Source: Bacteroidales bacterium UBA3630 (GTDB lineage: Bacteria; Bacteroidota; Bacteroidia; Bacteroidales; P3). From it: DNA of 64,000 bases. Below the pieces are notes generated by a model. The model worked only from the letters and a program-made list of their open reading frames with translations, was not told the origin of the DNA and did no database searches. Made by a program: the position numbers and the translations under genes. The stretch is taken from positions 21,888 to 85,887 of the forward strand of contig DFLB01000045.1 in the NCBI GenBank assembly GCA_002373995.1, read 5' to 3'. This document shows, one piece after another, positions 44,501 through 52,100 of this stretch (position 1 is its first letter; each line of letters starts with the position of its first letter).

Positions 44501-44829
44501 AACAGTATGCCGACCTCAATGCGGTGTCGCTCAGCACCTGCCACAGCCCGGCCGATTGGGTGCTGGGCCCGCTCGACGTGCAGGTGCAGTGGAGCATAGA
44601 CGGTCGCAAGTGGTCCTCGTGGCAGAGCCTCGACCCCCTCAACCCGCCTGCCGACCGCTACAAAGACAGCCGGCGTGTGACCTACCGTTTGGCCACGCGC
44701 CGTGCCCGTAAGGTGCATTATGTGCGCCTGCGTGTTGTCTGTCTGAATAGGCTTCCCGTCTGGCACCCCTATGCCGGCGAACCGGCGTGGTTGATGCTCG
44801 ACGAGATAGAGCTTACTTCTCGCGAATGA
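41536..44829 (+). CDS. Secreted glycoside hydrolase family 2 (beta-galactosidase type)
   Basis: 1097 residues from the ATG at 41536. A signal peptide (LLIMLLVCLVQVLSAQ) shows it acts in the periplasm or outside. N-terminal sugar-binding domain (NRRVIAKFGAVGGAMYLYVN-like), immunoglobulin-like domains, then the GH2 barrel: NRHEHSMEGGHY, acid/base Glu about residue 445 in GNECGNG, nucleophile Glu about residue 509 in MAEYCHAMGNSMGG. A beta-galactosidase small-chain domain follows (PTENDLVDPHG, GDFELHLLYRL), and the last 150 residues look like a discoidin-type carbohydrate-binding domain. Its end overlaps the convergent C69 gene by 17 nt. Beta-galactosidase is the best guess; other beta-linked substrates are possible. 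Confidence 0.93.
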   Translation: MKKTLLIMLLVCLVQVLSAQPHWNNLEVYRVNKLQPHDRIVPDGDWTLNLNGMWRFSYYDNPAQAAREHGRAAKGRGDSIRVPGNIELQGYGVPVYVNMKNEFPSHPPYVPADYNPVGIYERHFSVPSHWNGRRVIAKFGAVGGAMYLYVNGREVGYSEDSKTPAEWDITRYLHAGRNHMEARVVRWSNGSYLECQDMWRMSGITRDVVLYSVPREYIGDLRVVADLDTLTYRQGRVEVLVDLNHEVAGGAVEMQICGRTVRKRLDRNDWFASLSTSVGEVVPWCDSTPALYPLTVRLFNAAGRETECITKQVGFRRVEIKRGLLCLNGQPMEIRGVNRHEHSMEGGHYITLAEMREDIRLMKSMGINAVRTSHYPNDELWYDLCDSAGIYLWDEANVESHAQGYGAGSLAKKKEWLNPILDRIYNMYRRDRNHPSVIVWSLGNECGNGICMEEAYRILKSKDPTRPVVYERAELESNTDIVAIMYPSLQFLSEYARNPRNTRPYIMAEYCHAMGNSMGGLKDYWDTIDKYPQLQGGFIWDWIDQSFLRNGCWVAGGDLGQLFGIEDDDAFCDNGILAADRTPHPCAAEVEAVYTRGRFNAEVPLPSPVVKSCALDYDIRYTATKQSVHLENGRFSLTVRLSDGAITSYVYHGRELLSAPLRWHFWRPPTENDLVDPHGARAWQGLDALQAELIAWAPAVSTRDNEGDFELHLLYRLTAPDGAVLRVRQLLEVNPAGQFQLSYQVVPGGHFAALPMLGFQMGLDTTAYAACSFYGNIFETYADRRAAQRVGLWYKSLADLSKPQYVVPQEQGRREARWVSFGNADHRLCVVSPHDQPPLGFSVRRWSDSTLTAVRRWCDVGPGEPYYTVTIDHLAAGLGTATCGPGVADRHLLSGDSVYTYRFLLDPTGAAASVEPFRPHRSLQDTISAGEDERLRVASVQSNHQPAAPYGERFPALLCDGRRAVAGDWQHGWAGFQGHDTIELLLTLEQYADLNAVSLSTCHSPADWVLGPLDVQVQWSIDGRKWSSWQSLDPLNPPADRYKDSRRVTYRLATRRARKVHYVRLRVVCLNRLPVWHPYAGEPAWLMLDEIELTSRE

Positions 44830-46576
44830 CCTTCCCGTGGTCGCGCACAATCATACGCAGCCATTCCTCGCGGTAGGCGGGCTGGTCGGGGAAGGCGGCG
44901 TTGCCGGTTATCGTGCGCTCGAAGCGACCGCCCTTCTCCTTCTTGACATTGCCGTCCATATACTTGACCAGCAGGTATTTGTCAAGGTCGTTCCATTCCT
45001 TCATCATCCGTGCCGCCTGGCGGTTGCAGAAGTCGTTGAGCTGGTGCTCGAGGGCTTCGCCGTCGAGGTTGGCCACGCGCTGGTCAAACTTGTTGACGTC
45101 GGCAATGGAGGTCTTCTCCAGTTTGTCTTGCACGCGCTGCAGGTCCTTGATCATGTCGTTGTAGCGGCTGTAGACGAAGTTGCTCACGCGGTTGAAGAGC
45201 CAGAAGGCCGAGGTCTCGCTGTAGGTCAGCATGTCGCCGTTGCCCTGGCGGAAGCAGAGGGGTATCTCGGTGATGCCGCAGTACATGGGGCAGTAGACGG
45301 TCGAGTAGGTGTCGTCGACGCCGAACCAGAGGATTCCGCCCACTTTGGCCGGCAGCCACGAGCGGCACTGAGCCACAAAGGAGAAGCCTGTCTGCTGGGT
45401 CGAGGTGGCGCGCTCGTGCACATAGGTGTGGCCGTCGATTTCGAAGCCCATCGGACGCCAGCGGTAGGGGCACTGGTAGGGGCCGCCGCCGAGGTCCTTG
45501 CTCATGTCCATCGAGGTGCCCTCGTAGTGGTCGCGCATGAGGTTCATCACCTCGTGCACGCTGACCTTGTGGTCGGGGGTGATCCAGAGGGGCAGTCGCT
45601 CGGCGGTGGCATCGCCCATGGCGTATTTCTCGTAGCGCTGCATGCCGGCGGCCACGCGGTTGAACATGGCGTAGACGCGGGCGTCGCAGCCGCGCATGCC
45701 GCTGAAGGTCAGCGGAGCGTAGGTGTCGGCAAACGAGAAGTCCTCGTCCTTGCCGTCGAACCACCCGCAGGCGCGGGCAAAGGTGATGACGTCGGTGCTG
45801 TACACGCATTCCACCTCAGGCTCGTAGAGGTAGTCCAGATGGGCGCTGCTGATGACTTTGTGCAGCCCTTTGCCCTTGGCTTTCTGGAATTTCTTGGGCT
45901 CCTGGGGGAACTGTGTGATGCGGGCTTGGTTGGCGTGGCCGCTCACCATGCCGTCAGGAATGCGGCGGGCCACCCACACGGCACCGTCCGTGTATTTGTA
46001 TTTCAGCTTCTTGGCAAGGTCGGCCTTCACGGGCTCGGGGCGTTTGCCGATGAGTTCGAGGATCCACACCTCGTTGGGGTCGCAGATGCTGAAGCTCTCG
46101 CCCTCGCTGTGGTAGGGGTAGTCTTTCATGAAGCCGGCCAGCACCTGGATGGCCTCGCGTGCGTTGCGGGCGCGCTGCAGGGTGAGGTAGATGTAGCTGC
46201 CGTAGTCGATGCCGCCTTCAATCTCGTTGGCAAGCTCGGCGCGGCCGCCGTAGGTCGTCTCGCCGATGGCCAGCTGGTGCTCGTTCATGTTGCCCACCAC
46301 GCTGTAGGTGTGAGCCACCTGCGGAATCATGATGAGCGGCGTGCCGCTATCCCAGTCAACGACCTGGAACATCGTGCCCTCCGCATAGTCGGCCACCTTG
46401 CGGTAATACAGCTCGCCGTAGAGCGTGTGGCTGTCGGCGGCGTAGGTGATCATGGTGCTGCCGTCCTTGGTGGCACCCTTGGTGAACAGGAAATTGGTGC
46501 AGGCGTCGGCCGTGGATGTCGCCAACATGGCGACACCGAGCAGCCCTGCTGCAATGATACGGTTGATTTTACGCAT
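44813..46576 (-). CDS. C69-family dipeptidase
   Basis: 587 residues from the ATG at 46576. The signal peptide ends TSTADA and is followed at once by CTNFLF: the catalytic cysteine becomes the N-terminal nucleophile after processing, as in PepD/C69 enzymes. Conserved segments include GATKDGSTMITYAADSH, MNEHQLAIGETT and GGIDYGSYIYLTLQRA. Probably a periplasmic dipeptidase for nutrition. An upstream in-frame start (46633) would hide the signal peptide and overlap the promoter region. Confidence 0.93.
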   Translation of the reverse strand: MRKINRIIAAGLLGVAMLATSTADACTNFLFTKGATKDGSTMITYAADSHTLYGELYYRKVADYAEGTMFQVVDWDSGTPLIMIPQVAHTYSVVGNMNEHQLAIGETTYGGRAELANEIEGGIDYGSYIYLTLQRARNAREAIQVLAGFMKDYPYHSEGESFSICDPNEVWILELIGKRPEPVKADLAKKLKYKYTDGAVWVARRIPDGMVSGHANQARITQFPQEPKKFQKAKGKGLHKVISSAHLDYLYEPEVECVYSTDVITFARACGWFDGKDEDFSFADTYAPLTFSGMRGCDARVYAMFNRVAAGMQRYEKYAMGDATAERLPLWITPDHKVSVHEVMNLMRDHYEGTSMDMSKDLGGGPYQCPYRWRPMGFEIDGHTYVHERATSTQQTGFSFVAQCRSWLPAKVGGILWFGVDDTYSTVYCPMYCGITEIPLCFRQGNGDMLTYSETSAFWLFNRVSNFVYSRYNDMIKDLQRVQDKLEKTSIADVNKFDQRVANLDGEALEHQLNDFCNRQAARMMKEWNDLDKYLLVKYMDGNVKKEKGGRFERTITGNAAFPDQPAYREEWLRMIVRDHGKVIREK

Positions 46577-46622
46577 ATTGGGTATTGTTTGTTTGTATTT
46601 CTTTCGCGGTGCAAATCCGGTG

Positions 46623-46653
46623 CAAAGATACATAATTTTTTCCGACCGCCAAA
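46623..46653 (-). promoter_or_regulatory. Promoter of the C69 dipeptidase gene
   Basis: Minus strand TTTG, 19 nt, TATCTTTG (46630-46623). Predicted 5' UTR about 40 nt. Confidence 0.8.
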
Positions 46654-46773
46654 AACATTTTACGCCCCTCGTGCAGAAACCTTTGCAACCGGCCTATCGT
46701 GCTAAAAACGAACGCATTGCGCGACGCCCGCGTTTAAGCACCTGATATTCAGCCTCTCGAAGGATCTCCCTCC

Positions 46774-46820
46774 GGTGGTGGTCCGGGGATGGTCCGAGGG
46801 TGGTCCGAGGATGGTCCGCC
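46774..46820. repeat. GGTCCG decamer repeat, locus 4
   Basis: GGTGGTGGTCCGGGGATGGT then CCGAGGGTGGTCCGAGGATG: about four units between the dipeptidase promoter and the fabD 3' end. Otherwise the 46654-46886 gap shows only a GCCCACCGGCGG/CCGGTGGGC inverted repeat at about 46817-46846. Confidence 0.85.
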
Positions 46821-46886
46821 CACCGGCGGAGCATCACCGGTGGGCGGGCGGTGGGGGAGGCGGGGAGAAGCGCTGCCTCCGGCGGG

Positions 46887-47765
46887 TTATTCTGCCGAGT
46901 GAGCGTTGGCCTCGGGGTCGACGCGCTTCACCATGCCCTGCAGCGCCGTGCCGGGGCCCACTTCGATGAACTCCGTCGCGCCGTCGGCCATCATGTGCTG
47001 CACCGTCGCCGTCCAGCGCACGGGCGAGGTGAGCTGCATCAGCAGGTTCTGCTTGATCTCGGCGGGGTCGCTGTGCGGCATGGCGTCCACGTTCTGGTAG
47101 CAGGGGCACACCGGACGGCAGAAGGTGGTCTTCTCGATGGCCTCGGCCAGCTCCACGCGTGCCGGCTCCATCAGCGGGCTGTGGAAGGCGCCGCCCACCG
47201 CCAGCGGCAGGGCTTTGCCTTTGGCCTCTTTCACCCGTTCGCAGGCGCGGGCCACGCCCTCGTTGGTGCCGCTGATCACCAGCTGCCCCGGGCAGTTGTA
47301 GTTGGCCGGCACCACAACCTCGTCGGCAATGGCGGCGCAGATGTCCTCGACCGTCTTGTCGTCGAGCTTCAGCACGGCGGCCATGGTCGACGGCGTCTTC
47401 TCGCAGCACTTCTGCATCGCGTTGGCGCGGGCGATGACCAGCCGCAGGCCGTCCTCGAAGCTCATGGCGCCGGCGGCAACCAGGGCCGAAAACTCGCCCA
47501 GCGAGTGGCCGCCCACCATGTCGGGACGGAAGCCCTCGCCCAGGTACTTGGCCAGTATCACCGAATGAAGGAAGATGGCAGGCTGCGTCACACGCGTCTG
47601 CTTCAGGTCCTCAGGCGTGCCGGCAAACATCAGGTCGGTGATGCGGAAACCGATGATCTCGTTGGCTTTCTCGAACATCGCGCGGCAATCGGCGTTGCCG
47701 TCGTAGAGGTTCTTTCCCATACCCACAAACTGGGCCCCCTGTCCGGGGAATACGTATGCTTTCAT
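46887..47765 (-). CDS. fabD: Malonyl-CoA:ACP transacylase
   Basis: 292 residues from the ATG at 47765 (MKAYVFPGQGAQFVGMG). Loads malonate on acyl carrier protein for fatty-acid synthesis. Active-site Ser in GGHSLGEFSALVAAG, Arg in the ARANAMQKCCE region, catalytic His in VGGAFHSPLM. Last gene of a five-gene minus-strand run, 2 nt after the flippase stop. Confidence 0.97.
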   Translation of the reverse strand: MKAYVFPGQGAQFVGMGKNLYDGNADCRAMFEKANEIIGFRITDLMFAGTPEDLKQTRVTQPAIFLHSVILAKYLGEGFRPDMVGGHSLGEFSALVAAGAMSFEDGLRLVIARANAMQKCCEKTPSTMAAVLKLDDKTVEDICAAIADEVVVPANYNCPGQLVISGTNEGVARACERVKEAKGKALPLAVGGAFHSPLMEPARVELAEAIEKTTFCRPVCPCYQNVDAMPHSDPAEIKQNLLMQLTSPVRWTATVQHMMADGATEFIEVGPGTALQGMVKRVDPEANAHSAE

Positions 47766-47767
47766 AG

Positions 47768-49120
47768 TTATTCTTGTTTGATTATTAATGATTTGACATT
47801 CAGTGCAATCTCCTTTGGCGCCGGCGGCAGCAGCGCCCGTGCCGGCAGGCGGAACAGCCTCACCGACAGCAGCAACTGGGCGGCGGCCATAAACCCCTGG
47901 GCCGTCAGCGAGGCCCACGCCGACCCCACGGCGCCCAGCCGCGGGATGAGCAGCAGGTTGACGCTGAGGTTCAGCACCAGACTCGTAGCGGCGAAGAGGT
48001 TCAGCTGCCGCAGGTGGCCGCCGGCGGTCAGCAGGGTGCCAAAGATGTAGGTGATCCCGATGGGCACGATGCCGAATATGAGTACCTGGAAGACAGGCAC
48101 ATATTGCATCCCCCGCCCGGGGAAGAGCAGTTCCATCAGCGGCTCGGCCATGAGGTTGCCCGCCACGGCGCTGCCAGCGGCAAAGAGCATCATCGGCCAA
48201 AAGACCAGCCTGACAACATCCGTCAGCTGTCCTCCACTCGCGGCAGGCATGCTGACGGCCAGCTCTTTGCATATCTTGGAAAAGACCGGCAACAGCGGCA
48301 CACTGACCAAGTAAGCCACCATCGTCAGCGCCTCCAGCAGCCGGAACGCTCCGGCATAGATGCCGGCATCGGCGTCGCCGGCCAGTCGGCGCAACAGGAT
48401 GGGGTCGAGGCGGTTATACGATGCCATCAGCAACACCAGCAGCGCAAAGGGGGCACTCTGCTTGAGCACCACGAGGAAGAACCTCCGGTCGAAGCGCAAC
48501 CGTCGCAGGCCCGCCCTGCGGCCAATCACCGTCAGTGCCAGCGCCGCCGTCAGCGCGTAGGCCGCCAGTTGGGCATAGACGAAATGATAGATCGTGAAGC
48601 GGAAGCCACGGTCTGCAATCCCGGGCCCCCAGAGCAGCAGGCCGCAGATGGCAATCATCAGCACGCGGTCGAGCACCGAGAAGAGGCTGTCCCAGCGGAA
48701 CAGCAACAGCCCCTCGAAGTTGCTGCGCAGGTAGAGAATCAGCGAGTTGAGCGCCTGGCAGAGCGTCAGCAGCGCCAGCAGACGGAACTCCTCGCTGCCG
48801 TAACCCATCAGCAACCCCACGCTGAACGTGACCGCCACATACACACCCACCAAACACAACTTGATGCCCAATATCCCGCTCAGGTGCTTGCCGATCAGTT
48901 GAGGATGCTGCGCTATATTGCGCGTATTGTAGTTCGTAATGCCCAGGTCGAGCAATATATTGAAGATATAGCTGAAGCTGAAGAGCGCATAGTAGAAGCC
49001 GTAGGCCTCGTTGCCGACAGCGTTCTGCACGCCCACCTCGACGCCAAGTATCCAAAACGGCTTGACCAACAGGTTGGCAAGCAGTATCCAGAACAGTCCT
49101 GACAAGAGTTTCTTCCGCAT
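47768..49120 (-). CDS. Polysaccharide flippase (Wzx/MATE-like)
   Basis: 450 residues from the ATG at 49120, with 12 or more membrane helices. N-terminal GVEVGVQNAVGNEAYGFYYA and LDLGITNYNTRNIAQ segments resemble oligosaccharide flippases that move lipid-linked sugar units across the inner membrane. No glycosyltransferases lie near, so the substrate is unknown. Possibly cotranscribed with fabD and the upstream Ig-like lipoprotein gene. Confidence 0.85.
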   Translation of the reverse strand: MRKKLLSGLFWILLANLLVKPFWILGVEVGVQNAVGNEAYGFYYALFSFSYIFNILLDLGITNYNTRNIAQHPQLIGKHLSGILGIKLCLVGVYVAVTFSVGLLMGYGSEEFRLLALLTLCQALNSLILYLRSNFEGLLLFRWDSLFSVLDRVLMIAICGLLLWGPGIADRGFRFTIYHFVYAQLAAYALTAALALTVIGRRAGLRRLRFDRRFFLVVLKQSAPFALLVLLMASYNRLDPILLRRLAGDADAGIYAGAFRLLEALTMVAYLVSVPLLPVFSKICKELAVSMPAASGGQLTDVVRLVFWPMMLFAAGSAVAGNLMAEPLMELLFPGRGMQYVPVFQVLIFGIVPIGITYIFGTLLTAGGHLRQLNLFAATSLVLNLSVNLLLIPRLGAVGSAWASLTAQGFMAAAQLLLSVRLFRLPARALLPPAPKEIALNVKSLIIKQE

Positions 49121-49125
49121 TGATG

Positions 49126-50709
49126 CTATTCTTCTTTCAATTCCACGCTCCAACGCTCCTCAAGCTCCCACTTCTCGCGCAGCAGCAGTGTCTTGTCGTA
49201 GAGCAGTATTTCCTCCGGTTGCCGGCGCATGAAGTAGTCCCCCGTCGTCCATTGCCCGTCGGCATTGCGGTCCACCACCGCACGCACCGTGTACTCAGCG
49301 GCCGGCAGATGGCTGAACTGCAACCGTCCCGACCCCGTCAGCACCTGCTTCTGCACCACGGTGTCCTTGCTGTCGAGCACCTCTATCAGCAGTTGATGCC
49401 CGCTGCGGTTGTCGATGTGCAGCGTCAGTATGCCGTAGTCTTTGGGTGTGAGGGTGAAGGCGAGACTATCTGTCGGGTGGCCGTAGAGATCGGCAAACAG
49501 GCTGTCAGCGAGCCTGATGCGGTATTGTTCACCTGAATGCAGCGTGGTCCGAATCTGTGCCAACAGGCCGCTGCTGTCGAGCACAATCGGGCAGTGGCTG
49601 ATAGAACTGTCCTTCAAGAGCATCACCTCGGCGCTTGCTGTATCGGCCAAGGTGTGCACAGGGGCGGTGAAGGCCAGCCGCAGGTCGTCGTAGTAGGCCG
49701 ATGTGCCCGAACACAGGGCCTTCATCAACGGCTCCTGTGCGGTGTTTTGCATGCGGGTGCGGCGTGCAAGCGAACGGTAGCGCAGCCGCAGTGTGTCGGC
49801 CAGCCCTTCGTCGGTGAGGAGGATCACAGTCGAGTCGCACTGCTCGTTGAGGCACCAGATGCTCATCGTGTCACGCCTGTCATTGAGTCGCCACTCCATC
49901 TCTTCGCCCTCGATGCGAGGGTGTTGCATGGGCAGCAGAGTGCTGACCGTGATGTGTCCGCGGGCGGTGAACTCGGCTTTCAGCAGGCGTTGCTTGCGAC
50001 GGTCGGGGGCTGAGAGGCGCAGGCTGGCCATGTGTGTACTGTCGATGCTGTCGGCAGCCTGGTAGCGCAGTGTGTCCCACGCCACAGCCTCTGTGCTGTC
50101 GATGCGCAGGTCGCGGTTCTTGTCGTCGAGGGCTACGATGCGGTAGCTCCCTGCCGGTATATAGTGGAAGGCGAATCCCCCCTGCTTGTCGCTACGTGTG
50201 ACGAGGGACGGCAGCGTGTCGCCCTCGCGATAGGCCACGACTGTCAGCACCTCCGTCCACGGCTTGCCGCTGCGGGCGTCAAGCACGCGGCCGGCCATCA
50301 TCATGGTGTCCATCTGCTCGCCGGTGGCAAAGACATATTCGTAGCTCGGCAGCACGTTGCCTTCGGTATAGTCGGCGATGGCTTCCTTGAACTGGAAGAG
50401 GTAGGTCGTGTTGGGCAGCAGCGTGTCCTGCAAGCGCACCTGAACCCCTTTGCCGCGGGTGCTGAAGAGCGGCTTCTGCGCCATCGGCGGCGAGACGAGC
50501 ACGTTCTGCTCAGCGTTCTTGAGCACCACGTACTCGTCAAACTCGATGTAGAACTGCTTGCCCTTGAAGTTGCGACTCTCGTTGAGCGGCTTGGCGCCGA
50601 TGGCTGCGGGCGCTGCGGTATCCTTGGGGCCACCGCTCGGATACCCCTGCTTGGCGCACCCTGCGGCTACCAGCACAACGAGCAGTATGGCTATAACGCG
50701 GCGAGCCAT
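49126..50709 (-). CDS. Lipoprotein with Ig-like (SbsA-type) domain
   Basis: 527 residues. Lipobox LVAAGC, then YPSGGPKDTAAPAA and an Ig-like domain (FDEYVVLKNAEQNVLVSPP, LPNTTYLFQF) of a type common in Bacteroidota outer-membrane lipoproteins, followed by a GRVLDARSG carboxypeptidase-regulatory-like domain and further beta-rich sequence. The last residues (KWELEERWSVELKEE) are coded by a repeat-like GTTGGAGCGTGGAATTG stretch. Role unknown; possibly structural at the cell surface. The next gene upstream ends one base before its start. Confidence 0.82.
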   Translation of the reverse strand: MARRVIAILLVVLVAAGCAKQGYPSGGPKDTAAPAAIGAKPLNESRNFKGKQFYIEFDEYVVLKNAEQNVLVSPPMAQKPLFSTRGKGVQVRLQDTLLPNTTYLFQFKEAIADYTEGNVLPSYEYVFATGEQMDTMMMAGRVLDARSGKPWTEVLTVVAYREGDTLPSLVTRSDKQGGFAFHYIPAGSYRIVALDDKNRDLRIDSTEAVAWDTLRYQAADSIDSTHMASLRLSAPDRRKQRLLKAEFTARGHITVSTLLPMQHPRIEGEEMEWRLNDRRDTMSIWCLNEQCDSTVILLTDEGLADTLRLRYRSLARRTRMQNTAQEPLMKALCSGTSAYYDDLRLAFTAPVHTLADTASAEVMLLKDSSISHCPIVLDSSGLLAQIRTTLHSGEQYRIRLADSLFADLYGHPTDSLAFTLTPKDYGILTLHIDNRSGHQLLIEVLDSKDTVVQKQVLTGSGRLQFSHLPAAEYTVRAVVDRNADGQWTTGDYFMRRQPEEILLYDKTLLLREKWELEERWSVELKEE

Positions 50710-51252
50710 CTATCCGAAGATTTCTTTGAGTTCCTTGTGCATGGCTTCCAAGGCTCCGTCCACAGGCGAATGGTCGGCTGCCGAGGCAAAGATGCTGGCT
50801 GCCAAGCGGGTCGGATCGCTCGTGTCAGCCAGCGAGACGGCCGCCGAGTTGACCAGGTTCACCATCTCGTCCTTCGCTTCGCGGATGCGCGTCCACAGCT
50901 CCTCGCTGACGTAGACCTGCTGCGACAGGTTGTGCTCCCACTCGTCGCGTATGTTCTTCGTCATCACCCCCTGCAGCAGCCTCAAGTCCATACCCGGCTG
51001 GTAGCAGCGCAGCACCAGCGAGTTGGGACTGATACGCTCCAGAAAGAGGGCCATGCGCTCGTAAGCCTGCAGGCGTATCGGGGTGACGACCTTGAGCGCC
51101 TCCCTCCGTTCGTCAAGCTTCATCTGCAACAACTGCTCTTTCTGCCGGTTGTCAAGGTAGCGCCGCACCAGCACATAGACTATCCAGCCCGTCAGGGCCA
51201 TCGCCGCCAGCACCGCGGCCACAAGAATCAGGATATAAATCGTCGTTCTCAT
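50710..51252 (-). CDS. Single-pass membrane protein of unknown function
   Basis: 180 residues: one N-terminal membrane helix (YILILVAAVLAAMALTGWIV), then a helical cytosolic domain with KEQLLQMKLDERREALKVVT and LQAYERMALFLERISPNSLV. I recall this as a conserved Bacteroidota family without a known role. Its start overlaps the stop of the sirtuin gene (ATG at 51252, stop at 51249), implying coupled translation. Confidence 0.75.
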   Translation of the reverse strand: MRTTIYILILVAAVLAAMALTGWIVYVLVRRYLDNRQKEQLLQMKLDERREALKVVTPIRLQAYERMALFLERISPNSLVLRCYQPGMDLRLLQGVMTKNIRDEWEHNLSQQVYVSEELWTRIREAKDEMVNLVNSAAVSLADTSDPTRLAASIFASAADHSPVDGALEAMHKELKEIFG

Positions 51253-51929
51253 TGCATTAGATTGTTAACCAATTGCGTAACGCCGCGCGTGGCGACGTCT
51301 TTGATGAAAGTCACTTGCCGGCTGACGGGCACCTCCTTCGGGTCCACCACATAGCACTCCGCCCCCCGCGGCACATAGTGTATCAGCCCCGCCGCAGGGT
51401 ACACAGCCATCGACGTCCCCACCACGATAAAGATATCCGCCTTCTCGCACAGCGCCGCCGCCGGCTCGATATTGGGCACCGCCTCGCCAAACCACACGAT
51501 GTGCGGCCGCAACTGCGTGCCGTCGGGCGCCAAGTCGCCTATCCGGATGTCCCTGTCGCCCACCTCCACGATGAGCTCCGGATTGCGATCCGAACGCCCC
51601 TTGGTCAACTCGCCGTGCAGGTGCAGCACGTGCGTCGACCCCGCACGCTCGTGCAGGTCGTCGATGTTCTGAGTCACAATCTGCACGTCGTACCTCTCCT
51701 CCAGCCTCACCAGCTGCCGGTGAGCCTCGTTGGGCTGCGCCGCGAAAAGCTGCCGCCGCCGCTCGTTGTAGAAATTCAGCACCAGCTCCGGATTGCGCTC
51801 GTAGGCCTCGTGCGTCGCCACATCCTCCACGCGGTAGTGCTCCCACAGCCCGTCCGAGTCGCGAAACGTCGAGATGCCGCTCTCCGCCGAGATGCCGGCA
51901 CCCGTCAAAACCACTATCTTTTTCTTCAT
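51249..51929 (-). CDS. NAD-dependent protein deacylase (sirtuin, zinc-free)
   Basis: 226 residues from the ATG at 51929. NAD-binding VVLTGAGISAESGISTFRD, QNIDDLHERAG, catalytic His in LHLHGEL, and GTSMAVYPAAGL are intact. The Y-x-x-R pair (FYNERRR) is the class III mark that binds acidic acyl groups, so desuccinylation is plausible. The four zinc cysteines of most sirtuins are absent: the segment after LHLHGEL runs KGRSDRNPELIVEVGDRD with no cysteine. First gene of the minus-strand run. Confidence 0.92.
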   Translation of the reverse strand: MKKKIVVLTGAGISAESGISTFRDSDGLWEHYRVEDVATHEAYERNPELVLNFYNERRRQLFAAQPNEAHRQLVRLEERYDVQIVTQNIDDLHERAGSTHVLHLHGELTKGRSDRNPELIVEVGDRDIRIGDLAPDGTQLRPHIVWFGEAVPNIEPAAALCEKADIFIVVGTSMAVYPAAGLIHYVPRGAECYVVDPKEVPVSRQVTFIKDVATRGVTQLVNNLMQ

Positions 51930-52039
51930 GCCCAAAATAACGGCGTGCGCGCGGAAATATTGTGCCCCGCACAAAATGATTTATCACCCCGCGCATCCTC
52001 CCCCTGTCCGATGCTCAAACTCCGCTCTCCCTCCGCTCT

Positions 52040-52090
52040 TGGTCCGATGATGGTCCGGGGATGGTCCGATGATGGTCCGGGGATGATCCG
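52040..52090. repeat. GGTCCG decamer repeat, locus 5
   Basis: TGGTCCGATGATGGTCCGGG, repeated twice, ends in GATGATCCGCC. Lies in the gap between the sirtuin gene start and the OmpA-type gene end. Confidence 0.85.
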
Positions 52091-52100
52091 CCGGCAAGGG

